NCBI GenBank assembly: GCA_963664285.2
Contig: CAXXNX010000060.1
Coordinates: 37,229 to 101,228, forward strand
Source of the DNA: JAJCYL01 sp963664285
Lineage (GTDB): Bacteria; Bacteroidota; Bacteroidia; Cytophagales; Cyclobacteriaceae
Reading direction: 5' to 3'
Length of the DNA: 64,000 bases
The notes below the pieces were generated by a model, which searched no databases, had not been told where the DNA came from, and was given only the letters and a program-made list of their open reading frames with translations. How positions within the stretch are numbered: position 1 is the stretch's first letter; each line of letters begins with the position of its first letter. This document shows, one piece after another, positions 28,372 to 38,031 of the stretch. Made by a program: the position numbers and the translations under genes.

Positions 28372-30102
28372 TCAGAGGGGTGTTTCTTTTACACACTCCT
28401 TATAAATCTTAACCGAACAACTATCACAAATTGAGCGGTCTAATCGCTGATAAATCTCCTGTATGGCTTTGTGCTTCGTCTCAAATATGTTTTCCTCACC
28501 AATTTCGTTTAAATATCCACCCTTCTTTAAAAATTCTCTCGCACCAATACGAATACTACTTAGATAAAATTGACCACCCATTTCCTTCCATCTCAGCGAT
28601 TGATTTACCAACAATTCGGCTCCTGAAACATCGATTATATTTATTCCACTGGCAACAATTAAAATGTTCTTCACTCCACTATCTCTTAATTCTCTGAGAT
28701 GAGCTCGAACATGATCAACTGCGCCGTAAAAAAGGGAACCGTCAATCCTAATCACCTTGAGTTGAGGGCATTCGTCTAAAGCAATCCTTTTAATATTAGT
28801 AAACTTCCTTTTTTCGTGATTCGGATCGGGGGAAACAGATACAATTAATGGGCGCGAAGTTCTCTGCAAATAAAAAATGAGGGAGAACAACACACCGAAA
28901 TAAATGGCATACTCCAATTGAAAAAATAAGGTCGACAGGAAGGTTATGAACATCACCGTTGCTTCCTGCCAGCTTGCTTTGAGGATCTTATTAATGTGGT
29001 GAAAATCAATCAAACGATAAGCCACCAGGAATATAATTCCACCCATTACGGGCATAGGTAAATGAGCAGCATAAGGAGCGACCAATAAAACGATGGCCAT
29101 CAAAGAAATTGCCGCAAAAAAAGCTGATAATGGTGTTTTAGCTCCGGATTCATAATTAATTCCTGAGCGGGAAAACGACCCTGTTCCCGCATAACAAGAA
29201 AAGAAAGAGCCAACAATATTTGACATTCCCTGACCTATAAATTCCTGATTGTTATCGATTGTCTGACCAGACTTTATGGCTATTGATTTTCCAATAGCCA
29301 CCGCTTCAATCAACCCTAACATGGCTATGGCAAATGCCTTTGGGGCCAGTGATTGAATGTTTTCCAGTGAAAATTCTGGTATTGAAAAGGGAGGTAAATC
29401 ATTTGGTATCAAACCAACGTATTTGACTCCATTGGTGGAGCCATCCAAGAAGTAGCTTACAAGACTCCCAGTGATCATGGCTATCAATAAATGAGGTAAC
29501 CTTTTTGAGATCTTCGGAGTGACCAAAGCCATAGCAATCGTTATCGAAGCTATTGCTAATACAATAACATTTAAGTTACTTATATTCAATATGTTATGAG
29601 CAACTACTTCAATAAAAAACTTTGATGTCCCCGAATCGATTCCTGTAATATGCTTGAGTTGGCTAAAACCAATTAAAATAGCGGCTCCGGAGGTAAAACC
29701 AACCACCACACTATGTGAGATGAAATTCACCAGTGTTCCTAAACGGGTAATTCCCAGAATCCACTGAATAACTCCTGCAATAAAGGTTAGCAGTAGAGCC
29801 AACTCGATAAACTGCTGACTGAACGGTTCTGCAATTGGAGTCAGGGAAGAGTATATGACTAACGATATAGCAGTTGTTGGCCCTGAAATAAGGTGCATGG
29901 AGGAGCCGAAAAAAGCAGCCACTATTGGGGTGACCATTGCAGAATACAAACCGTATATTGGTGGTAATCCTGCGATTAAAGCAAAAGCCACACCTTGAGG
30001 CAAGACGATTACTGCATTGGTCAGGCCTGCTAATAAGTCAGGTTTAAGGGTTGAACTATTAACCTGAAGCCACCATTGCAGAAAGGGGAAAAAGCGATTC
30101 AT
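28372..30102 (-). CDS. SulP-family anion permease with STAS domain
   Basis: 576 aa. The membrane domain (about residues 1-400) opens with KPDLLAGLTNAVIVLPQGVA, followed by GLPPIYGLYSAMVTPIVAAF and FGSSMHLISGPTTAISLVIY. The conserved GTGSFSRSGINYESGAKTP block is intact. The C-terminal STAS domain (about 440-545) shows VIRIDGSLFYGAVDH and IIDVSGAELLVNQ. A Cys-containing tail (CDSCSVKIYKEC) ends the protein. SulP proteins carry sulfate, bicarbonate, dicarboxylates or other anions; the substrate is not predictable. A perfect palindrome TCTCCCCTTGAGGGGAGA (28353-28370) follows the stop and could act as a weak terminator. Confidence 0.9.
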   Translation of the reverse strand: MNRFFPFLQWWLQVNSSTLKPDLLAGLTNAVIVLPQGVAFALIAGLPPIYGLYSAMVTPIVAAFFGSSMHLISGPTTAISLVIYSSLTPIAEPFSQQFIELALLLTFIAGVIQWILGITRLGTLVNFISHSVVVGFTSGAAILIGFSQLKHITGIDSGTSKFFIEVVAHNILNISNLNVIVLAIASITIAMALVTPKISKRLPHLLIAMITGSLVSYFLDGSTNGVKYVGLIPNDLPPFSIPEFSLENIQSLAPKAFAIAMLGLIEAVAIGKSIAIKSGQTIDNNQEFIGQGMSNIVGSFFSCYAGTGSFSRSGINYESGAKTPLSAFFAAISLMAIVLLVAPYAAHLPMPVMGGIIFLVAYRLIDFHHINKILKASWQEATVMFITFLSTLFFQLEYAIYFGVLFSLIFYLQRTSRPLIVSVSPDPNHEKRKFTNIKRIALDECPQLKVIRIDGSLFYGAVDHVRAHLRELRDSGVKNILIVASGINIIDVSGAELLVNQSLRWKEMGGQFYLSSIRIGAREFLKKGGYLNEIGEENIFETKHKAIQEIYQRLDRSICDSCSVKIYKECVKETPL

Positions 30103-30225
30103 ACATTATACGATGGCGCAAATTAAAAAACAACTACCGTCTACCCTTGTAACTCTAATCAATACATTAATTCTAAATCAATCCGTTTTTATATTAATTA
30201 GGGTGTTTATACCAAACCCTGTACT

Positions 30226-30274
30226 TGTCGAAACCTTCGATACACTAAGTACACTTCGACAAGCTCAGTGTGAC
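30226..30274. repeat. Short intergenic repeat with TTCGACAAGCTCAG core
   Basis: CTTGTCGAAACCTTCGATAC and the nearby TTCGACAAGCTCAGTGTGAC form an imperfect inverted repeat between the SulP promoter side and the oxidoreductase fragment. A related GGTTTCGACAGGCTC lies near 15882. Sequences of this type recur between genes in many Bacteroidota genomes; the function is unknown. Confidence 0.4.
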
Positions 30275-30299
30275 ATATATTTTTGAATGAATTGGGGCG

Positions 30300-30640
30300 T
30301 TAATCCTTAATATAATAGGTCTCCTCCGCCGGCCTCAAAGCCCTTGAAAGATGGACTCCACCATCGCTCCAGAAAATCCTGGAGGTATCATTATCCTCGG
30401 TTTTTGAAGGATGGATGTTTTTGTGAACCCTCATCTTCCATACTCCTGGCTGGTTATTTTTGATCTCGACCAGATTAGTGGCCCAGCGATTGCCTTTTGG
30501 GTCCTGCGCCCTACGCCATCTCCCAAGGTGGTGCGAACAAGCTAGAATACCTGGCTTCATTCCTTCAGTAACCCATACCTTATCTACAAAGTAACCGATC
30601 TCAGTACTGACCCTTACCAAGTCACCTGAGACCAAATTAA
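30300..30640 (-). pseudogene. C-terminal part of the molybdopterin oxidoreductase split by IS1380 copy D
   Basis: About 112 residues of a molybdopterin dinucleotide-binding domain: NLVSGDLVRVSTEIGYF, CSHHLGRWRR and RIFWSDGGVHLSRALRPAEE, then the stop. It directly continues the fragment at 32262-33080. Taking out 30641-32261 and one TTAA joins AQRF to NLVSGDL in frame. Confidence 0.85.
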
Positions 30641-32261
30641 CCCGAAAAATTCATAGTAGACAATAAAAAACAGGCATAAATTGCTTATATTGAGATAGTT
30701 AGACAACAAAATAAGCAATTAATTTATGCCTGAATATAAGGAAAAAGATACCGTATTTTATCGAGGAAAACAAGCTTTTAAATTTGATTTTTCAGCATCA
30801 GCGATTAGCTCAGACGGAGCGATATTGTTAAGTGAAAAAGTAGAGAGAAAGACTGGTCTATTAAAAAGCTTCGCCGCACTGATTCCTGACTATCGAAACC
30901 CCTTTTTTATCGAATACACTTATGAAGAAATGCTTCGCCAACGGGTGTTTTTAATGATGCAGGGCTATCAGGATTGCAATGACGAACAAAAACTCCGAGA
31001 GGATCCGGTGATCCGTAAAGTACTAGATAGCGGATTATGTTCCCAGCCTACTTTAAGTCGATTTGAAAACAAGGCCGATCGGAGTCTGATCTACCAGATG
31101 AGTCAATGGTTTGTAGACCGTTATGTAGAGGAGTTGAAAGAGAAGACTGGTCAAATCATCATTGATGTAGATGGTACCGATGACCCTACTCATGGATCCC
31201 AACAACTCAGTTTGTATAATGGCTATTATGGACAGACTATGTACCATGAGTTGTTCTTTAAGGACGGGAACACCGGTCAGGTCATTTTACCAGTACTACG
31301 TCCGGGCAATTGTCACTCCAACAAATGGTTTGTGGCCTTATTGAAAAGGATTGTCATTAAAATCAGAAAAAAACTGCCCTCAGTAAAGATCCTTATTCGA
31401 GCGGATAGTGGCTTTTCAGGAGCATCTTTTTATCGGATAGCTAAGCAGTTTGACCTTCAATTTTGTTTAGGTATTAGTAGTAATGAAGTTTTAAAGACTT
31501 TTACCAAACAGACTATCATTGAAGTAAAAAAGGAATATGCTTCAAAAATCATCAAACATCAAGAGTTTGTTGGCCCGTTTACTTACCAGGCCAAAAGCTG
31601 GGATCGTTCTGAAAAGCTGTACGCCAAAGTGGAGTCTACCGGAAAAGGAATGAATGTCCGTTACTTTGTGAGCAACTTTGAAGCGATGACCGCTCAACAG
31701 ATTTACTTTGATTTTTATGTCAAGCGAGGTGATGCCAGTGAAAATCGAATAAAGGAACTCAAAAACATGACTTATTCCGACCGGCTTTCCTGTCATCGCT
31801 ACTGGGCCAATTTCATGCGTTTAATCATCGCTACCCTCTGTTATGAAATGTTCCGGCAGATTAAATTATTAATTGCCAAAACAAAACACCACTTTGCTAA
31901 ACGATGGCAAGTGGACAATATCCGGCTTTACCTGATGAAGGTTGGGGCGTGCCTGAAAGAAAGGAAAAGATCATTGACAATACAATTCTCAAGAGCCTTT
32001 AGATATCAATACCTGCTGGGCGATTTGCTTACGGTGAACTGACCGATCAGTTAAACAGTTTGGTTTAATCAAAAAAATGTTCTTCCATAAGAACACAATA
32101 GAGCTTTGACTGAAAATTGAAAAATTCTAACAAAAAAACGCTCTAATGTCCTTTGAAATCCAGAAACCTGGTTGATCTTCAAATTAATACATACACTCCA
32201 ATCAAAAATAGTTAGCAACCCATTATTAATCCCAAAATTGGTGGCCTATGAATAATGCGGG
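30641..32261 (+). mobile_element. IS1380-family element, copy D (1,621 bp)
   Basis: Inserted in the oxidoreductase gene. The left flank is TTAA (30637-30640); the right flank is CTAA (32262-32265), one substitution away from a perfect duplication. Both flanks belong to the same gene in correct order, so this is a simple insertion, the clearest evidence in the window that the element targets and duplicates TTAA. Confidence 0.92.
30726..32042 (+). CDS. IS1380-family transposase (copy D)
   Basis: 438 aa, complete and identical in sequence to copies C and F. Opposite in orientation to the interrupted oxidoreductase gene. Catalytic regions and the start-codon hairpin are as described for copy C. 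Confidence 0.95.
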   Translation: MPEYKEKDTVFYRGKQAFKFDFSASAISSDGAILLSEKVERKTGLLKSFAALIPDYRNPFFIEYTYEEMLRQRVFLMMQGYQDCNDEQKLREDPVIRKVLDSGLCSQPTLSRFENKADRSLIYQMSQWFVDRYVEELKEKTGQIIIDVDGTDDPTHGSQQLSLYNGYYGQTMYHELFFKDGNTGQVILPVLRPGNCHSNKWFVALLKRIVIKIRKKLPSVKILIRADSGFSGASFYRIAKQFDLQFCLGISSNEVLKTFTKQTIIEVKKEYASKIIKHQEFVGPFTYQAKSWDRSEKLYAKVESTGKGMNVRYFVSNFEAMTAQQIYFDFYVKRGDASENRIKELKNMTYSDRLSCHRYWANFMRLIIATLCYEMFRQIKLLIAKTKHHFAKRWQVDNIRLYLMKVGACLKERKRSLTIQFSRAFRYQYLLGDLLTVN

Positions 32262-33085
32262 CTAAACCTTTGAGCATCTGAAGTATGCATCCAAATAGGA
32301 TTGCGATTCGCAATTTCAGCCAACCACTTGGCATTACCCGATCTTGTATGAATGAGAACGGGGAGCCTGAAAGTTGGAACCAGTGGAAACTCCCCAGCTT
32401 CTCTATCCATATTATCCTCATGTATGTGACTCTTAATATAAGTCGGCAATCGATATTCAGGCCACTTCCAGTCCACCATGGTTTGGGAAAAAAATTCCTG
32501 CTTTTTTGAAGGTGATGCAAAACCAGTTACAGATTTGCCATCAACCTCTATCCCTACCACTTTACCTTCCTTGATCAAATGTCCTTTACCATCTGATGTT
32601 GCCTTTTGCAACGTCTCTTTGTCAAGATCTTTTAGGTGTTTGTTATAAGAGTGCTTTTCCACTTCAAAGGCACCGTACTTCCTCATATAATCCAGCGGTG
32701 ACAACCCTTCACCGGATGCCTTTTCATTTAATCCCGGAGTATGCTCAAAGATGAACTGGTAGTACTCCTCAACGGTAACCTTCTCCCCTTTTCGGTAGGG
32801 AGAAATGAAGTGTTCCTTTATACCTAATTCTCCGGTGGGGTCAATCCTCCATGACAACTCGATCCAGAACTCATCTTCCTCCCATACTTCGCCTGGATTC
32901 GACTCATAATTAAATTTCACCTCCTTCCCCGACCGTCTGGCAGCTTCTCTCAGCACTGGTTGCCTGAATGCAATCCAGGTGCCACCATGGGTTTCATAGC
33001 TATTAATATCATGACGTTCACTGGCGTGACCCATTGGCAAAACATAATCAGCAAAAATAGGCAGTTTCATTCCAGGTTGGTGCAG
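32262..33085 (-). pseudogene. Molybdopterin oxidoreductase (DMSO reductase family), N-terminally deleted fragment
   Basis: Recognisable from NETAYF|ADYVLPMGHASERHD through SYETHGGTWIAFRQPVLRE, EFWIELSWRIDP, FRLPVLIHTRSGNAKWLAEI and NPIWMHTSDAQRF. These are the late catalytic and cofactor-binding segments of large Mo/W-bisPGD enzymes. The first several hundred residues, including any iron-sulfur ligand motif, are missing. A five-T run near 33055 (one T too many) shifts the frame just after the junction with the ligase fragment. Which oxidoreductase it was cannot be told. Confidence 0.75.
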
Positions 33086-33263
33086 GCTTGTAATGCCGAT
33101 CAACTAAGCAGATCTCCTGTTCAGCTCCAATGTGCATTTGTCCTTCGTTAAACCAGCCATCCTCTAACATTTTCTCTAATGCATGAGTGTCCTGTAATAA
33201 ATGGCGGGTAAAACTGTTAAGATCCTTTTGATTGGTGACTAGCCTGACATTTGCACTTCCCAT
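33086..33263 (-). pseudogene. N-terminal fragment of a glutamate-cysteine-ligase-like protein
   Basis: About 60 residues: a start at 33263 (MGSANVRLVTNQKDLNSFTR), then LLQDTHALEKMLEDGWFNEG and HIGAEQEICLVDRHYKPAP. The IGAEQE element is the conserved ATP/Mg-binding entry motif of GCS2-type carboxylate-amine ligases. After KPAP the sequence passes in frame into the oxidoreductase (TWNETAYF), so a deletion fused the two genes. Confidence 0.65.
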
Positions 33264-33499
33264 ATTCGTAATCTTTTAAAGGGCCTAAAACGGCACTAAA
33301 ATAAATATAGTAAATCTACACCTATCCGCGGATGCTATTTTCTTTTTCAATATTAAATGAGATTGTGTATCCTAAAAATGGTTCATGCGTTTTATTAACT
33401 TTGCAATGATTAGGGAAGACTGAATAGGATTTTTAGAGATGCCCTATAATATTTGACTGGAATTCCGTTTTATTCATCAGATCGTTCGACAGGGTTTAA

Positions 33500-35120
33500 C
33501 CCGCATTATTCATAGGCCACCAATTTTGGGATTAATAATGGGTTGCTAACTATTTTTGATTGGAGTGTATGTATTAATTTGAAGATCAACCAGGTTTCTG
33601 GATTTCAAAGGACATTAGAGCGTTTTTTTGTTAGAATTTTTCAATTTTCAGTCAAAGCTCTATTGTGTTCTTATGGAAGAACATTTTTTTGATTAAATCA
33701 AACTGTTTAACTGATCGGTCAGTTCACCGTAAGCAAATCGCCCAGCAGGTATTGATATCTAAAGGCTCTTGAGAATTGTATTGTCAATGATCTTTTCCTT
33801 TCTTTCAGGCACGCCCCAACCTTCATCAGGTAAAGCCGGATATTGTCCACTTGCCATCGTTTAGCAAAGTGGTGTTTTGTTTTGGCAATTAATAATTTAA
33901 TCTGCCGGAACATTTCATAACAGAGGGTAGCGATGATTAAACGCATGAAATTGGCCCAGTAGCGATGACAGGAAAGCCGGTCGGAATAAGTCATGTTTTT
34001 GAGTTCCTTTATTCGATTTTCACTGGCATCACCTCGCTTGACATAAAAATCAAAGTAAATCTGTTGAGCGGTCATCGCTTCAAAGTTGCTCACAAAGTAA
34101 CGGACATTCATTCCTTTTCCGGTAGACTCCACTTTGGCGTACAGCTTTTCAGAACGATCCCAGCTTTTGGCCTGGTAAGTAAACGGGCCAACAAACTCTT
34201 GATGTTTGATGATTTTTGAAGCATATTCCTTTTTTACTTCAATGATAGTCTGTTTGGTAAAAGTCTTTAAAACTTCATTACTACTAATACCTAAACAAAA
34301 TTGAAGGTCAAACTGCTTAGCTATCCGATAAAAAGATGCTCCTGAAAAGCCACTATCCGCTCGAATAAGGATCTTTACTGAGGGCAGTTTTTTTCTGATT
34401 TTAATGACAATCCTTTTCAATAAGGCCACAAACCATTTGTTGGAGTGACAATTGCCCGGACGTAGTACTGGTAAAATGACCTGACCGGTGTTCCCGTCCT
34501 TAAAGAACAACTCATGGTACATAGTCTGTCCATAATAGCCATTATACAAACTGAGTTGTTGGAATCCATGAGTAGGGTCATCGGTACCATCTACATCAAT
34601 GATGATTTGACCAGTCTTCTCTTTCAACTCCTCTACATAACGGTCTACAAACCATTGACTCATCTGGTAGATCAGACTCCGATCGGCCTTGTTTTCAAAT
34701 CGACTTAAAGTAGGCTGGGAACATAATCCGCTATCTAGTACTTTACGGATCACCGGATCCTCTCGGAGTTTTTGTTCGTCATTGCAATCCTGATAGCTCT
34801 GCATCATTAAAAACACCCGTTGGCGAAGCATTTCTTCATAAGTGTATTCGATAAAAAAGGGGTTTCGATAGTCAGGAATCAGTGCGGCGAAGCTTTTTAA
34901 TAGACCAGTCTTTCTCTCTACTTTTTCACTTAACAATATCGCTCCGTCTGAGCTAATCGCTGATGCTGAAAAATCAAATTTAAAAGCTTGTTTTCCTCGA
35001 TAAAATACGGTATCTTTTTCCTTATATTCAGGCATAAATTAATTGCTTATTTTGCTGTCTAACTATCTCAATATAAGCAATTTATGCCTGTTTTTTATTG
35101 TCTACTATGAATTTTTCGGG
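33500..35120 (-). mobile_element. IS1380-family element, copy E (1,621 bp, inverted)
   Basis: Only full-length copy on the minus strand. Flanked by TTAA on the left (33496-33499) and CTAA on the right (35121-35124). The right flank lies inside a DUF1549-type gene whose N-terminal part is not found on the left side, so recombination or deletion is likely. The 236 bp between the ligase fragment and this element contain no recognised gene. Confidence 0.9.
33719..35035 (-). CDS. IS1380-family transposase (copy E)
   Basis: 438 aa, complete. Two amino-acid differences from copies C/D/F are visible: MMQSYQDC for MMQGYQDC, and THGFQQ for THGSQQ next to the first catalytic Asp. The latter could affect activity. 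Otherwise identical. Confidence 0.95.
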   Translation of the reverse strand: MPEYKEKDTVFYRGKQAFKFDFSASAISSDGAILLSEKVERKTGLLKSFAALIPDYRNPFFIEYTYEEMLRQRVFLMMQSYQDCNDEQKLREDPVIRKVLDSGLCSQPTLSRFENKADRSLIYQMSQWFVDRYVEELKEKTGQIIIDVDGTDDPTHGFQQLSLYNGYYGQTMYHELFFKDGNTGQVILPVLRPGNCHSNKWFVALLKRIVIKIRKKLPSVKILIRADSGFSGASFYRIAKQFDLQFCLGISSNEVLKTFTKQTIIEVKKEYASKIIKHQEFVGPFTYQAKSWDRSEKLYAKVESTGKGMNVRYFVSNFEAMTAQQIYFDFYVKRGDASENRIKELKNMTYSDRLSCHRYWANFMRLIIATLCYEMFRQIKLLIAKTKHHFAKRWQVDNIRLYLMKVGACLKERKRSLTIQFSRAFRYQYLLGDLLTVN

Positions 35121-36566
35121 CTAAGGAAACGATTTTGGCGACCGGTTTCAATAGAAATCATAAAATAACCCAGGAAGGTGGAATCATTCAGGAGGAATAC
35201 CGCGTGGAGTACGTTACCGATCGAACCAATACACTGGGGAAAGGAATTTTGGGTGTGACGCTAGAATGTGCGAAGTGCCACGATCACAAGTTTGATCCGA
35301 TCTCCCAAAAAGATTATTACAGCACCTTTGCTTTTTTTGACAAAGTCCCTGAGAAAGGTATTTACCGGACCATTGGCTATGCTTCCCTAGCTGACCCCCC
35401 CCCCCAAGATGGCCATCACTGAGGAAGATATTTCTGGTATTCTCAATTTCATTAACAAGAAAAATCCCGGAAGACTGGAGGTGATGATCATGCAGGATTC
35501 GGCTGACATAAGAGAAACCTACGTTCTGAATCGGGGAAATTACGATGCCAAAACAGATGTTGTTGATTTCGGTACACCCTCAGCCATTTTGGAATTCGAT
35601 ACTACCAAATTCGATCGCAACCGTTATGGTTTAGCCTAATGGCTTTTTGATGAAAGGAATCCTTTAACGGCCCGGGTTTATGTAAATAGAATATGGCAGG
35701 AATTCTTTGGTAGAGGAATCGTAAATACCGTGGGGGACTTTGGAGTTCAGGGCAACCTACCGTCACATCCCGAACTTCTCGACTGGCTCGCAGTTGATTT
35801 TATGGAAAATGGCTGGGACATCAAACGATTGGTCAAAAAGGTAGTGATGTCTTCCACTTACACTCAATCTGCCGTGGTCGAAGAAGAAGTGTTAGAAAAG
35901 GATGCAAACAATGTCTATTTGTCCCGGATGCCCAGGCTGAGATTGTTAGCAGAGCATATCCGTGATCTTATATTGGCCAGCAGTGGATTGCTTAATAGAG
36001 AGATCGGTGGGCCTAGTGTGAAACCCTATCAACCGGATGGCCTTTGGAATGCGGCAACTTCAGGCAGAAGTATTCTCCAAAAATATGTACGGGATCACGG
36101 GACTGATTTGTATCGAAGAGGGATGTATACTTTCATTAAAAGGACAGTGCCTCCTCCAGTGATGCTCACTTTTGATGCCTCTAACCGTGATCAATGTGAA
36201 GTCAATCGCTATTCTACCAATACGCTATTACAGGCATTGATCATGCTGAATGATCCTACAGTACTAGAGTCTTCGAGGGTTCTCGCCGAAAGATTAATCA
36301 AAGAAAATGAGGACTTTTCTCAACAGGTTGAACAAGCATTTAAGTTGATCCTCAATAGGAAGATTAAAGAAGACGAAAAACCACTCTTCGTTGATTTCTA
36401 CCAAAAAAATCTTGATCGGTTTGAAACCAAACCGGATTTAGTAGAGGCTACTCTGAATGTTGGTGAATATCGCATGAAATCAGAAGATAAAAGAATTGAA
36501 ATTGTTTCTCTAATGCAGGTTATCCATATGATTTACAATCTGGATGAAGCTATAGTAAAAAGTTAA
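35121..36566 (+). pseudogene. DUF1549/DUF1553 protein of the planctomycete-type cytochrome group, decayed
   Basis: The DUF1549 part reads ATGFNRNHKITQEGGIIQEE, VEYVTDRTNTLG, then LECAKCHDHKFDPISQKDYY with a CxxCH-like site. A run of eleven C (35395-35405) shifts the frame. The next block is stopped by TAA at 35637 where homologues read through (GLA-stop-WLFDERNPLTARV). The DUF1553 part runs in the same frame to 36566 (VNRIWQEFFGRGIVNTVGDF, ELLDWLAVDFMENGWDIKRL, VNRYSTNTLLQALIMLNDPT). The N-terminus was removed at IS1380 copy E. First gene of a three-gene degraded operon. Confidence 0.8.
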
Positions 36567-36572
36567 TGGACC

Positions 36573-38027
36573 ATGGACAAGAATTTTTTAGAGTACAAAC
36601 TGAATATCAACAGGCGTCATTTCTTTAGTAAGGGTTGGTGCAGGGTATCGGTGGAGCTGCTTTAGGCTCACTCTTAATACCGGATTTGTTTAAAAGTTCC
36701 GGCTCAGACCAACTACCTGCCGGTATAAAGCATTTTGCATCTAAGGCTAAGAGGGTAATTTATCTTTTTCAAAATGGAGCGCCCTCACAATTTGAAAGTT
36801 TTGATTACAAACCTTTGTTAAACAAGATGTATGGGGAGGATCCTGCCCGAATCCATACGGCAGGGTCAACGGCTGACAACCATGACTTCCGGTCAGGAAC
36901 ACTTTCCCCTTGTTGGGTCAAAATTTGAGTTTAAACAATATGGGAATTCAGGAACATGGGTGAGTGACCTTTTTCCAAAATATTGCCCAAATCACCGACG
37001 ATATATGTGTAATCAAAACGATCCATACTGAGGCTATCAACCATGACCCCGCTCTGACATTTCTTCAAACCGGTGCTCAGGTGGGCAACCGACCGAGCCT
37101 AGGTGCCTGGTTAAGTTATGGCTTAGGTAGCGAAAACAAAAACCTGCCAGCTTTCTGTGTTCTGCTCTCAAGAAGTAGGGGAAACGGACAAGGTGTATAT
37201 TCTAAATTGTGGAGCAATGGTTTTCTGGACAGTATACACCAGGGAGTTCAATTTACTGCAGGAGATGATCCAATTCTGTATCTCAACAACCCGGAAGGTA
37301 TTTCCAAAGACAATCGAAGGGAAATGCTGGACTACCTGGCACAGCTCAACGAAAAGAGCTACGAGGAATTCGGTGACCCTGAGATCCAAACGCGGATACG
37401 GCAATACGAAATGGCTTTTAGGATGCAAACGGCTGTTCCGGAGCTCATGGATTTGAGTAAGGAACCTGACCATATCATTAAAATGTATGGCGCAGACTGC
37501 CTGGTACCAGGTACTTATGCGGCAAATTGTTTGCTGGCGCGGAAGTTATCGGAGTCAGGCGTGAGATTCGTACAAACTCTATCACCAGGGTTGGGATCAG
37601 CATGGAGATCTTCCTAAAGATATGCCACTACAAGCAGAAGACGTAGACCGGCCATCGGCTGCATTAATCAGGGATTTTAAAACAACGAGGGTTTCTGGAT
37701 GAAACATTGGTGATTTGGGGTGGTGAATTTGGTCGCACTAATTACTGCCAGGGAAAATTGGAAAAAGGAAACTATGGGTGAGATCATCATCCTCGATGCT
37801 ACAGTCTCTGGATGGCGGGAGGCGGCGTTAAAGCCGGGACAACTTACGGTGAAACGGATGAATTTGGCTACAATATTGTGCGTGATCCTGTCCACATTCA
37901 TGATCTGCATGCCACAATATTGCACCTCCTTGGATTTAACCATGAAAAACTCACTTACAAATACCTCGGTCGGAGGTTTAGACTGACAGATGTGCATGGT
38001 GAAGTGGTGAAAGGACTAGTAGCTTGA
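36573..38027 (+). pseudogene. DUF1501 protein, multiply frameshifted
   Basis: Starts at MDKNFLEYKLNINRRHFFSK (Tat-like N-terminus), then GLVQGIGGAALGSLLIPDLF, VIYLFQNGAPSQFESFDYKP, INHDPALTFLQTGAQVGNRP and PSLGAWLSYGLGSENKNLPAF. The C-terminal half reads VIWGGEFGRTNYCQ, WMAGGGVKAGTTYGETDEFG and HIHDLHATILHLLGFNHEKL. At least five frame changes (near 36632, 36895, 36970, 37590, 37690 and 37820) are needed to read it through. DUF1501 proteins (sulfatase-like fold) normally accompany the DUF1549/DUF1553 protein; their substrate is unknown. Confidence 0.8.
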
Positions 38028-38031
38028 GCTA

